This document shows positions 1 to 6,132 of a stretch of DNA of 37,843 nucleotides, piece after piece; the first letter of the stretch is position 1; each line of letters starts with the position of its first letter. The notes beneath the pieces are model-generated. The model had not been told where the DNA came from. It did no database searches and worked only from the letters and a program-made list of their open reading frames with translations. Position numbers and translations under genes: made by a program. This DNA comes from a virus: positions 1 to 37,843 of IMG/VR virus record IMGVR_UViG_3300048928_000659. The stretch is one strand, 5' to 3'.

Positions 1-162
1 ATGAGCAACATCACCGAAACCGAATGGCAGCTGATCCGCTCTGTATTCGGGGACATCGCTTACGAGGAACCGCACAACCACGCGGACATGCTGGCGACCG
101 CGAATGCGATCACCGGCCGTGCTCCCGACGTTCCCTCTGACGCCGCAGACGAACTTAAATGA
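1..162 (+). CDS. Small hypothetical protein (53 aa)
   Basis: ATG at base 1, TGA at 160-162. It encodes an acidic 53-residue protein (begins MSNITETEWQ) that I do not recognise. If the replicon is circular, the gene directly follows the 48-aa gene that ends at 37843 (TGA then ATG with no gap) and would be the last gene of the plus-strand protease/phosphoesterase operon. A strong terminator overlaps its stop codon, which fits an operon end. No domain or membrane segment is visible. Confidence 0.6.
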   Translation: MSNITETEWQLIRSVFGDIAYEEPHNHADMLATANAITGRAPDVPSDAADELK

Positions 163-188
163 AAAGCCCGCCGATTTGGCGGGCTTTT
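162..188. terminator. Bidirectional intrinsic terminator
   Basis: A perfect inverted repeat, AAAAGCCCGCC and GGCGGGCTTTT, separated by the short loop GATTT. It has a T-run in both directions. It lies between the stop of the plus-strand gene 1-162 and the stop of the minus-strand gene 191-751, so it can end both converging transcripts. Confidence 0.9.
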
Positions 189-190
189 CA

Positions 191-751
191 TTATCGGGCG
201 AGTTTAAATTCCTGTCCCTGTTCGGCCTTCAACAGCCGTGACCGGACCTTCCAAAGCACTCTTTCCTCGGCGGACATCCCCGTCGAAGGGACTTCGGGAG
301 GTGCGGCCAGCGCCTCGACAACAGGCACGCCGTGGATGCCGTGCTGCTTGCCCTCAACGAACTTGCGGACGGCCCCAATTCCAGCCTGAGCCAAAGCGCG
401 CAGTTCATGGTCGTCCATGGTGAGCAGCGTCGCCCGAACGTCCTTTGCTAGCCCATCCAGATCGAGCGTCGGGCGCGCCGAAGTCGTGGCCTTGGCGTAT
501 TTGATGACCGTAGAAACACCGTCCCGATCGAGGTCGTGAACCGCCGCCTGACGCTGCCTCGTCTCTTCGAACTCGTCGAGGAGTTGCGTCCCCGAGACGT
601 CCGGCTTGTAATCCGGGTTGGGCATCGCGCCGCCTCCGCCCGAACCAAAGATGACGGAGAACGGCCACCTGAGGAGCTGCTCTCCCCAACGAATTACGCC
701 CAGAGTTCCGCGCCAGAGGCTAGCCAATGCATTTGCGAATGCTTTCAACAT
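191..751 (-). CDS. Hypothetical protein with N-terminal hydrophobic segment (186 aa)
   Basis: Not recognised. The first 35 or so residues are rich in Leu, Trp, Ile and Phe and end in a glycine run (SGGGGAMP), compatible with a membrane-associated N-terminus. The rest is soluble and charged. The start at 751 is fixed by GGGAG eight bases upstream in the shared GGGAGACATCGAC leader. A TCTCCCT arm 759-765 can pair with the ribosome site (AGGGAGA as read on the gene strand), so translation may be controlled. It is the last minus-strand gene before the terminator at 162-188 and is separated from the lysis cassette by a plus-strand gene, so it is probably its own unit. Confidence 0.7.
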   Translation of the reverse strand: MLKAFANALASLWRGTLGVIRWGEQLLRWPFSVIFGSGGGGAMPNPDYKPDVSGTQLLDEFEETRQRQAAVHDLDRDGVSTVIKYAKATTSARPTLDLDGLAKDVRATLLTMDDHELRALAQAGIGAVRKFVEGKQHGIHGVPVVEALAAPPEVPSTGMSAEERVLWKVRSRLLKAEQGQEFKLAR

Positions 752-812
752 GTCGATGTCTCCCTTTCGTGTTGCAGGGAGATCGTGGGGGCGGCCACCG
801 CAAGCAACAAAC
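749..812 (-). promoter_or_regulatory. Leader A: ribosome-site hairpin plus CTTGC element
   Basis: On the gene strand the order is GGTTTGTTGCTTGCGG (complement of about 799-812), then TCTCCCT, a 10-nt loop, AGGGAGA and CATCGACATG. The 7-bp hairpin (759-765 with 776-782) buries the Shine-Dalgarno sequence of the 186-aa gene. The same arrangement recurs upstream of five other genes. Confidence 0.6.
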
Positions 813-881
813 CGTCGGCGAGTTGCGTCAGGCCAGCGCCGGTCACACCATCGTAGTCAGACCAACATTTAGGAGCTGACT

Positions 882-1157
882 ATGGCACTACCTTTCGCCC
901 GCCGCCGCCCATTCGCCGATTTCGAAATCCCACGCACGCCGACTGTGCCGCGGCCGCGCCCTGAGGCGGGCGTGAAGAGCCGAATCGTGGTCCTGAAACG
1001 CCGCGAGGACGGCACGGTATTCGAGGGAGCCGCGCGACCGGCATTCCTCTTTCGAGACCAGACGTCACTTACCGAAAAATACAAGCTGCCGACGGACTAT
1101 TTCTGGCGCGGATCGCCCGAGCATCTGGCTCGTCGTCTGGAACTGGGCCTCGACTAA
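882..1157 (+). CDS. Hypothetical protein (91 aa)
   Basis: Small basic, proline- and arginine-rich protein (begins MALPFARRRP) with no family I recognise. The start is supported by AGGAG six bases upstream. It is one of the few plus-strand genes outside the replication module. It is divergent from the 186-aa gene across about 130 bp that must hold promoters for both, and it ends just before the GC-rich terminator at 1171-1199. Confidence 0.6.
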   Translation: MALPFARRRPFADFEIPRTPTVPRPRPEAGVKSRIVVLKRREDGTVFEGAARPAFLFRDQTSLTEKYKLPTDYFWRGSPEHLARRLELGLD

Positions 1158-1170
1158 TCCAAGAAACAGA

Positions 1171-1199
1171 AAACCCCGGGGAAAGGAAACCCCGGGGTT
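1171..1199. terminator. Bidirectional terminator between convergent genes
   Basis: Inverted repeat AACCCCGGGG / CCCCGGGGTT with a short A-rich loop and A/T flanks on both sides. It ends the plus gene 882-1157, and in the other direction the late lysis transcript after the outer spanin gene. Confidence 0.85.
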
Positions 1200-1307
1200 C
1201 AACCAACATGTTTCAGCGATCGAGGCATTTGTCGGGAAACATCGTGCGGTAGATCGCCTACCTCGATAGTGAGTCCAGCACGCGCCCGGTACAAGTCCGC
1301 CGGCGGA
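1200..1307 (-). ncRNA. Possible pseudoknotted RNA or structured 3' UTR
   Basis: About 110 bases without a gene, between the outer spanin stop and the terminator. Two perfect 7-bp complementarities interleave: 1208-1214 (ATGTTTC) with 1236-1242 (GAAACAT), and 1219-1225 (ATCGAGG) with 1261-1267 (CCTCGAT). That order is an H-type pseudoknot. The palindrome TCCGCCGGCGGA (1296-1307), which precedes several genes elsewhere, stands at its minus-strand 5' side. It could be a small RNA with its own promoter or the structured 3' end of the late mRNA. Confidence 0.3.
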
Positions 1308-1309
1308 AA

Positions 1310-1597
1310 TTATCTGGCGTCCACGAGGCGCTTCACGGCCGACAGCTTGAGGCGGCAGTCTTCTCCGGCCTTGGCGAGCTTCACCATGTACCTGGCGACG
1401 TCCTTTTGGGAAACCCAGACCGTTCCAGCCTCAGGCTCGGGAGAGCAGGACAGCAGACTTTTAGGAACCTCGACACGGCGTTCGACGATCTCCGTCACTG
1501 TAATGGTCTTGGTCGTAGTGCATCCGACGAGGAGCAAGAGCAGGCTGACGAAGACGGCCGCGTTCAAGGCTCTGAAATAGGGATCGGTCGGTCTCAT
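1310..1597 (-). CDS. Outer-membrane spanin-like lipoprotein (Rz1-like, 95 aa)
   Basis: Hydrophobic N-terminus (FVSLLLLLVGC) with a lipobox-type LVGC near residue 25, followed by a threonine-rich linker, as expected for a signal-peptidase-II lipoprotein. It starts inside the end of the preceding coiled-coil membrane gene (ATGA overlap 1594-1597), the usual arrangement of o-spanin with i-spanin. The pair would fuse inner and outer membranes in the last step of lysis. It is larger than the lambda Rz1 and lies after, not embedded in, its partner. Confidence 0.75.
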   Translation of the reverse strand: MRPTDPYFRALNAAVFVSLLLLLVGCTTTKTITVTEIVERRVEVPKSLLSCSPEPEAGTVWVSQKDVARYMVKLAKAGEDCRLKLSAVKRLVDAR

Positions 1598-1962
1598 TTC
1601 GGACCTCCGAACCTCGACGCCCGCAGCCGTTCGAGTACAGCGGCGACAGGACCGTCGTCCACCTCCGGAGCCGCCTCGATATCCGCCTCGGCGACCCGCG
1701 CTTGTTTCGTGATGACTTCCAGACCGGCCTGAAGGTGTTCGAGGGCTTCGATGGCTGCGCGCCGATCCTCATCGGCACGCTTCGCCGCCTCGGCATTCCG
1801 ATTGGAAATGCCCACTAGACGGGCGTTTTCAGCCTCTTGCTGAACAAGAGCGGCCTTAATTTCCAATAGCTCTGATGACATCGAAAAGTAGCGATAGGCG
1901 GCGAGACCGCCCGCGGTGGCGACCACGGTAATCAACCCGGCAATCAGATAGGCCTTAAACAT
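1594..1962 (-). CDS. Inner-membrane spanin-like protein (Rz-like, 122 aa)
   Basis: One N-terminal membrane anchor (about residues 5-24, LIAGLITVVATAGGLAAYRYF) followed by a long Ala/Glu-rich helical stretch likely to form a periplasmic coiled coil. Length, topology and its overlap with the following lipoprotein gene match an i-spanin. It overlaps the upstream holin-like gene by 8 bases, so the three are translationally coupled. Confidence 0.75.
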   Translation of the reverse strand: MFKAYLIAGLITVVATAGGLAAYRYFSMSSELLEIKAALVQQEAENARLVGISNRNAEAAKRADEDRRAAIEALEHLQAGLEVITKQARVAEADIEAAPEVDDGPVAAVLERLRASRFGGPK

Positions 1963-2209
1963 CGGGCTTTTCTCCCTTACGCCGGAGGTCGAGGAGGCCT
2001 TGGGCGATCAGGGATCGCATGTCGAGGTGGCCGACGCCCATATAAAGAACGAGAAGCGCAACGGCGACGCTGCCGACGACAGAGATGAGTTCGGCGAGAC
2101 CGGGATAGCCAACGTAGACCCCGAAAAACGCCAGTGCGTAGACGCCGATCAACGACCAGGCGGTCGCTCGTTTCGAAAATGTCCGTGTTGACTTGGATTT
2201 CTGGCTCAT
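1955..2209 (-). CDS. Putative holin (84 aa, two membrane segments)
   Basis: Short protein with two hydrophobic helices (about residues 18-38 and 41-58), a basic N-terminus and a charged C-terminus. It lies between the endolysin/HTH genes and the spanins. Position and topology support a class II-type holin; the sequence does not identify a specific holin family to me. It overlaps the spanin gene downstream and the 108-aa gene upstream (4-base ATGA type). Confidence 0.65.
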   Translation of the reverse strand: MSQKSKSTRTFSKRATAWSLIGVYALAFFGVYVGYPGLAELISVVGSVAVALLVLYMGVGHLDMRSLIAQGLLDLRRKGEKPDV

Positions 2210-2532
2210 TTCGAGGTCCCTTTGATTTCGACGTCGAAACGGAGGCCAATGGCTTCGCCGATCTGGAAAAGTTTGCGCTCGGCAATCGTGTCGCCGAAGC
2301 CTTCGAGGAACTTGTCGACATCAGATTTTCGAATTGACGGCAGGTATCCGATGATGTCGGCGGCCTTGATGCCCCTAGTTTTGATTTCGTGAGCTATTGC
2401 CTCGGCGACCTGCTCGCGCATGCGTTTGAGGCTCGCGGGAACGTATCGGTCTGGGCTGACGGGGCGGAATTGACCGCCGCGGGCTCGGTGGGAAGCCTGA
2501 GGCGATCCGGGATAGATGAAGCCTGTATCCAT
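2206..2532 (-). CDS. Small HTH-like protein inside the lysis cassette (108 aa)
   Basis: The C-terminal 65 residues (from MREQVAEAIAHE to FDVEIKG) have the helix pattern of a XRE/antitoxin-type helix-turn-helix domain; the N-terminal 40 are probably disordered. Start chosen at 2532: GGAG lies 9 bases upstream, and the ATG comes one base after the endolysin stop. A DNA-binding protein between endolysin and holin is unusual and might regulate late expression or be an orphan antitoxin. The function is unknown. Confidence 0.55.
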   Translation of the reverse strand: MDTGFIYPGSPQASHRARGGQFRPVSPDRYVPASLKRMREQVAEAIAHEIKTRGIKAADIIGYLPSIRKSDVDKFLEGFGDTIAERKLFQIGEAIGLRFDVEIKGTSK

Positions 2533-2533
2533 T

Positions 2534-3184
2534 TCACGCTGCTCCCTGGATGGCGGCGTGGAAGGCCTTGGCGTAGCGGGCAATATCGTCAGCGCGGTCC
2601 GTGGAGTTGATGATGCGGCGGGCATTGACCCAGTCAGTGGACCTCCCGAAGTAGTCGGAGAGCCGGTGGCCGGTGAAAACGCCGTCCCGCATGCCGATCA
2701 CTGCGATCTTGGCGGCGATTTCGGGCTTGAGGGCGTATTCCGGGAGGCGCTCGAGGTCGATCCCGAGCAGTTCCGAGAATTTGCGGTAGTTGTCGCGGCC
2801 GGTGATCTGAACGTAACCACGACCTCGGAACGTCCACCCGTCTCCAGAGGGCTCGGGACCGTTCCCCATGCGGCCGCCATAAGCGCGGTTGGCGATCCGT
2901 GACGGCTGTCGGGCGTAAGCCTTGGCATCGGTCCGCGTGAAATACCGTGGGAACGTCCTCAGCAGGCCCTCGGCGCTGTAACTCAGATTCTCGGAGATCG
3001 GCTCGAACGTCATCCCCGTTTCGATTGTGGGCGTGGCGAGGACATAGGCCACATGGCGAGCGTCGGCGACGCCGTATCGGTCGCAGGCGTCGAGCAGCGC
3101 TTCAATGCCGGAGACCTGTGAGAGTGAAAGTCGCCCGCCAAATACGGTGGTGCGGACGGAAGAGAAGAACTTTGCGCGGTCCAA
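2534..3184 (-). CDS. Endolysin, GH19 chitinase-like (216 aa)
   Basis: Peptidoglycan-degrading lysozyme of the GH19 type. Visible features: N-terminal DRAKFFSSV...LSQSQV-like opening typical of these endolysins, the catalytic-region pattern TPTIETG...ISEN with Glu55 and Glu65, and the GH19 signature FRGRGYVQITGRDNY. No signal peptide, so it needs the holin. I choose the TTG at 3184 because the family starts with M-DRAKFF; no ATG or GTG gives a matching N-terminus. The frame stays open further upstream, so an in-frame start before 3184 is possible. Confidence 0.85.
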   Translation of the reverse strand: MDRAKFFSSVRTTVFGGRLSLSQVSGIEALLDACDRYGVADARHVAYVLATPTIETGMTFEPISENLSYSAEGLLRTFPRYFTRTDAKAYARQPSRIANRAYGGRMGNGPEPSGDGWTFRGRGYVQITGRDNYRKFSELLGIDLERLPEYALKPEIAAKIAVIGMRDGVFTGHRLSDYFGRSTDWVNARRIINSTDRADDIARYAKAFHAAIQGAA

Positions 3185-3271
3185 GACCAGGTACTCTTGT
3201 GAATACCTGATTATTGGACGGCCGGCGAAAATGACATAGTGATTTTGCGAAGAATCATAGGGGTTTGCGGC
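3185..3271. promoter_or_regulatory. Divergent region between endolysin and AbiV-like gene
   Basis: Holds an imperfect 20-bp palindrome (AGGTACTC..GAATACCT, about 3190-3209) and a plausible plus-strand promoter: TTGGAC near 3214, then CATAGT 15 bases later. GGCCGGCGAAAAT near 3221 resembles the GCCGGCGGA elements at other gene junctions. An operator controlling the cargo gene is possible; boxes were judged by eye. Confidence 0.3.
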
Positions 3272-3871
3272 ATGACGGAACACGACAGGATATTTTTCGA
3301 GACAATCGAAAAAGCTATCGCATGGGGAGGCTCCATCGGCGGAACGGATATAGCCGATGCTTTTAACATTGCCGCTGATCATGTCGCCGTCCTACTGGAG
3401 GACGCTTATGCAAGTTATAAGCGCGGGTCATTTGGAACCTGCGTGTTCATTGCCATTTCCGCACTCGAAGAAACGGCCAAAGCGGAGCTTCTCGGGTATC
3501 GGGCACGCGGTGGAGATGGTCAGAAGAAGAAGGGTATCGACCCGATGCGATCCCATGCGGAAAAACACATAATGTCGATCCGTCCCACGACGTTTATGGG
3601 TCGCCTTCCAGGCATTCTCGGAGACGAGACATGTCAAAGGCTGATCGAGGAAGCGATGACCGGGAAGCTCAAGGAATTGCGTGAGATCGCGCTATACGTC
3701 CATGCCGACGAAAATGGCGTGCGCGCTCCGGCGAGCGAAGTCAGCAAGGAGCGAGCGCGGGAGATTTTACTGGTGGCTCTCGAGTCCGCAGATGATGTCC
3801 TCGTGGGCTATACCGCCCTCTCATTCGAGCTGGGCAAGCGGTTCGAAGAGCTTATCAAGGAAATCGCGTGA
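3272..3871 (+). CDS. AbiV-family abortive-infection protein (HEPN-like, 199 aa)
   Basis: Contains the hallmark ISALEETAKAELL (residues 62-74) and a following R..H..KH segment (RSHAEKH, 93-99) resembling the HEPN R-x(4-6)-H RNase motif. The overall helical character and about 200-residue length match AbiV-type proteins, known to block lactococcal phage development. AGGGG lies eight bases before the chosen ATG. It is inserted on the plus strand between two minus-strand phage genes with its own upstream region, the usual setting of a moron. Likely role: exclusion of competing phages or of prophage induction under stress. The family call is fairly sure, the target unknown. Confidence 0.7.
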   Translation: MTEHDRIFFETIEKAIAWGGSIGGTDIADAFNIAADHVAVLLEDAYASYKRGSFGTCVFIAISALEETAKAELLGYRARGGDGQKKKGIDPMRSHAEKHIMSIRPTTFMGRLPGILGDETCQRLIEEAMTGKLKELREIALYVHADENGVRAPASEVSKERAREILLVALESADDVLVGYTALSFELGKRFEELIKEIA

Positions 3872-3877
3872 CGACGA

Positions 3878-5503
3878 TCAACCGAGTGCACAGTACCTTC
3901 CGTCGTCTGACTGGATCAGCATAGCCCTGGTGCCATTGCAGTAACCGATGGAATGTCCAAAGGCCCAAGCCGTGGGTCCTTTGTTGTATCCCTGTTTCTT
4001 CCGTGCTGAGAGACCGCCCGTGTGAACATCCTCGTGGATGCTTGGGGCATGAGTGTGTTCAGTGGTCATCTTCCTGCCCATACGCGTAAATTGCCTGGGC
4101 GTTCCGCGCGCACCGCCGATTCCGATGTCGCCGTGGTGACCATAGTCGACGCCGTAGACGAGGTATGTGCCGCCGGAAGCGACAAATGGAACATCGTCGC
4201 GTAGTCCCGCCTTCCTCATGGCAAACTCGACAAGGTTGAAGTCTCGGTCTTTCTTGCGAATGGCATTGTGCCAAGCGGCGTTCATCTCATGCCAATAATA
4301 GGCATTCGCGGGATCGGTCTGCCCTTCCTTATTCTTGGTCCACCTGCAGATCGCGGCGTCGTGGTTTGATTCGACCACAACTGAAATGCACCAATCCCGA
4401 TGCATTTCGTTGATGAAGTGCGCGGCGTCCCGAACTTCGTCTTCGACGTTGTCCTTTCCGGAAACGTAGACTTCGGCCATTAGGTGCGGATCGTTGATGC
4501 TGTGATGGTTCCGACGCCGAAAATCGAGCGTGTCATGGTAGAAGCAAACCTCCGGCCGCAGTCGCTCGTAGATGCTGTCTGTGGTTACGACCTTCTTCCG
4601 GTCAACGCAGAAGCCGAAAGCGGTCCTGGCGACTACGGGATCGAGCTGTTCGTAGTGGATGTCGCCCCACGCTATCGCGCCGACGCGGCAGCCGTCATAG
4701 ACGATGCCGTCCTTCACGAAATGCGTTAGGTCCTGGAAAGAGCCGTCATCAGCGTTTGCGACCAGGTGACGGAAAAAGACCTCGCCGTCGACGTCGATTT
4801 CGACCAGTAGCGCGGCATATGTGTGTCGAGCGATGCTCTTGCGACCCGACGCACGAGGAGCATAGGAGGGGATTGTGCAGCACCCCGTCGACACCGCGAA
4901 TCGGGCTGGTTCATCTTGAGGTCTGGGGATCGACTGAAGAGCGACTCTTGCATGCGGGACGATGACGTGTTGTCCGCCATACGTCGTCATCCAGCCATTG
5001 AGTGGGTTTGCCGACGTGGGCAAGACGTTCGCATCGCCGATGAACATTATCCTGTCGTTTAGTACGACGCGTAATGGGCAGAGATATTCTCGAAGGGCGG
5101 GGTCGTATACCGCGGTCTGGGCGGCGTGATCCTCGAACAGCCCCTTTTGATACGTGAATGGTCCGACAAAAAATTGGGCTTTTATGGCGTCGCAGTATGC
5201 GAGCAGGTTGTCCACGAAAGGCTTGAAGATCAGGGTGTCGTCCTGTGCCGCACTGACGATGAAGCGATGTACTTTGCCGGGTACGAGATCGGCATCGATG
5301 ATATCAATGCTGGAAATCCGGGGCGGCTTGGGTTTCTCAGGCTTAGGAGGTTCCGCCGGCTGATTTCTGAGATACTCCAGAGCATACCTGGCTTGTTTCT
5401 CAGAACATCCAAGCCGTTCGGCAACTGCTCGACGACCGAGGTCTTGAATTTTCAGGCCCGTAATTTTCGATGCGCGGTCTGCGACCGTAGTGTTTTTATG
5501 CAT
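3878..5503 (-). CDS. T5 A1-like protein (HTH plus metallophosphoesterase-like core, 541 aa)
   Basis: The N-terminus (about 8-48) has a helix-turn-helix look and is followed by a Pro/Lys linker. The core carries the spaced metal-ligand motifs of calcineurin-like phosphoesterases as seen in phage T5 A1 relatives: WGDIHYEQLD (279-288), HDTLDF (323-328), ESNHD (378-382), and a late EHTHAP (482-487). In T5, A1 is a pre-early protein needed for host DNA degradation and completion of DNA entry. Start at 5503: the longer frame lacks a ribosome site, while GGGAGACATCGAAT precedes this ATG. The leader can hide that site in a GTCTCC/GGAGAC hairpin, as expected for a toxic product. The biochemical role is inferred. 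Confidence 0.7.
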   Translation of the reverse strand: MHKNTTVADRASKITGLKIQDLGRRAVAERLGCSEKQARYALEYLRNQPAEPPKPEKPKPPRISSIDIIDADLVPGKVHRFIVSAAQDDTLIFKPFVDNLLAYCDAIKAQFFVGPFTYQKGLFEDHAAQTAVYDPALREYLCPLRVVLNDRIMFIGDANVLPTSANPLNGWMTTYGGQHVIVPHARVALQSIPRPQDEPARFAVSTGCCTIPSYAPRASGRKSIARHTYAALLVEIDVDGEVFFRHLVANADDGSFQDLTHFVKDGIVYDGCRVGAIAWGDIHYEQLDPVVARTAFGFCVDRKKVVTTDSIYERLRPEVCFYHDTLDFRRRNHHSINDPHLMAEVYVSGKDNVEDEVRDAAHFINEMHRDWCISVVVESNHDAAICRWTKNKEGQTDPANAYYWHEMNAAWHNAIRKKDRDFNLVEFAMRKAGLRDDVPFVASGGTYLVYGVDYGHHGDIGIGGARGTPRQFTRMGRKMTTEHTHAPSIHEDVHTGGLSARKKQGYNKGPTAWAFGHSIGYCNGTRAMLIQSDDGRYCALG

Positions 5504-5570
5504 ATTCGATGTCTCCCGTGACATGGAGACCGTGGGTCGGCGATTTCGCCGATGCAAATTCCGCCGGCGA
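5504..5570 (-). promoter_or_regulatory. Leader B of the A1-like gene
   Basis: Gene-strand order: CGCCGGCGGA, TTTGCATCGG, a TCGGCGAAATCGCCGA hairpin, then GTCTCC-8nt-GGAGAC (5511-5516 with 5525-5530), which sequesters the ribosome site, then the ATG. It combines the palindrome element and the GCAT element found separately in other leaders. Confidence 0.6.
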
Positions 5571-5578
5571 GTTTGGCA

Positions 5579-5845
5579 TTAGCTTCCGATGTGCAGGGAT
5601 GATCTGACCCAGGCCCCGAGCACAGTGACAACGATCGCTGAGACTGTTCCGGCAATGGCGGCGATAGCCGACAAGACGCCGCCACGCTTGGCGTCAAGCT
5701 TTTCAAGTGCTTCGACGCGCGTCCGGATATCGGAGTGGATGGCGATATTGGCTTCGATTGTCGCCAACTTCGTCACGATTTCCATCTGGGTCTTCTGGAG
5801 TGCGGAGAGCTGGCTGAGGATGTAGGAATTGTCGGGCGTGGTCAT
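5579..5845 (-). CDS. Small membrane protein, XhlA-like layout (88 aa)
   Basis: N-terminal 50 residues form a coiled coil (heptad-like Leu/Ile pattern), then a charged LDAKRGG turn and one C-terminal membrane helix (about 56-80). This is the layout of XhlA-type phage haemolysin/holin accessory proteins and of tail-tip membrane-associated proteins. It lies directly after the tail hub genes and before the A1-like gene, some distance from the holin. The copy of the CTTGCA element lies 48 bases before its ATG. Confidence 0.55.
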   Translation of the reverse strand: MTTPDNSYILSQLSALQKTQMEIVTKLATIEANIAIHSDIRTRVEALEKLDAKRGGVLSAIAAIAGTVSAIVVTVLGAWVRSSLHIGS

Positions 5846-5892
5846 TGCATTCTCGGTGTCTGAGGGGCGCAGACAATTCGCTCATACGAGGC

Positions 5893-5904
5893 TGCAAGAT
5901 TCGA
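5893..5904 (-). promoter_or_regulatory. Late-type CTTGCA element, copy 1
   Basis: TGCAAGATTCGA on the plus strand, i.e. TCGAATCTTGCA towards the 88-aa gene. It shares this core with copies at 12811, 15891 and 22073, all 45-61 bases upstream of a start codon on the same strand. Confidence 0.45.
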
Positions 5905-5916
5905 ACCGCCGACGAA

Positions 5917-6132
5917 TTAAGGCGCGGGTGTCGGCGGCGTGTAGCTGATCTCCGTCGCTTCGATGCAGTAGGAACAATCAACGGGCGTCTGGCTGCCGAT
6001 GACCAGGCCGTCCGTCGATGCCGAGTGGCGGCCCCGGGCATCGTAGAAGGCACGCGCGGGCTGTCGGGCTGCCCACCGCTGGAGCCTGGCGTTGATCAGT
6101 TTCTGTGTGAGCTGGTATTGCGTGCTCATCAT
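5917..6132 (-). CDS. Hypothetical tail-region protein (71 aa)
   Basis: Not recognised. The start overlaps the stop of the tail hub gene (ATGATGA), with GGAG five bases upstream, so it is coupled to tail translation. Gln-rich N-terminus, two cysteines in the motif CSYC, proline-rich end. Probably a small tail or assembly factor. Confidence 0.55.
   Translation of the reverse strand: MMSTQYQLTQKLINARLQRWAARQPARAFYDARGRHSASTDGLVIGSQTPVDCSYCIEATEISYTPPTPAP

Noticed and set aside
5890-5910. T-arm-like GGTTCGAATC suggesting a tRNA
   Set aside because: No acceptor or anticodon pairing around it; it is a copy of the GTCGAATCTTGCA element.
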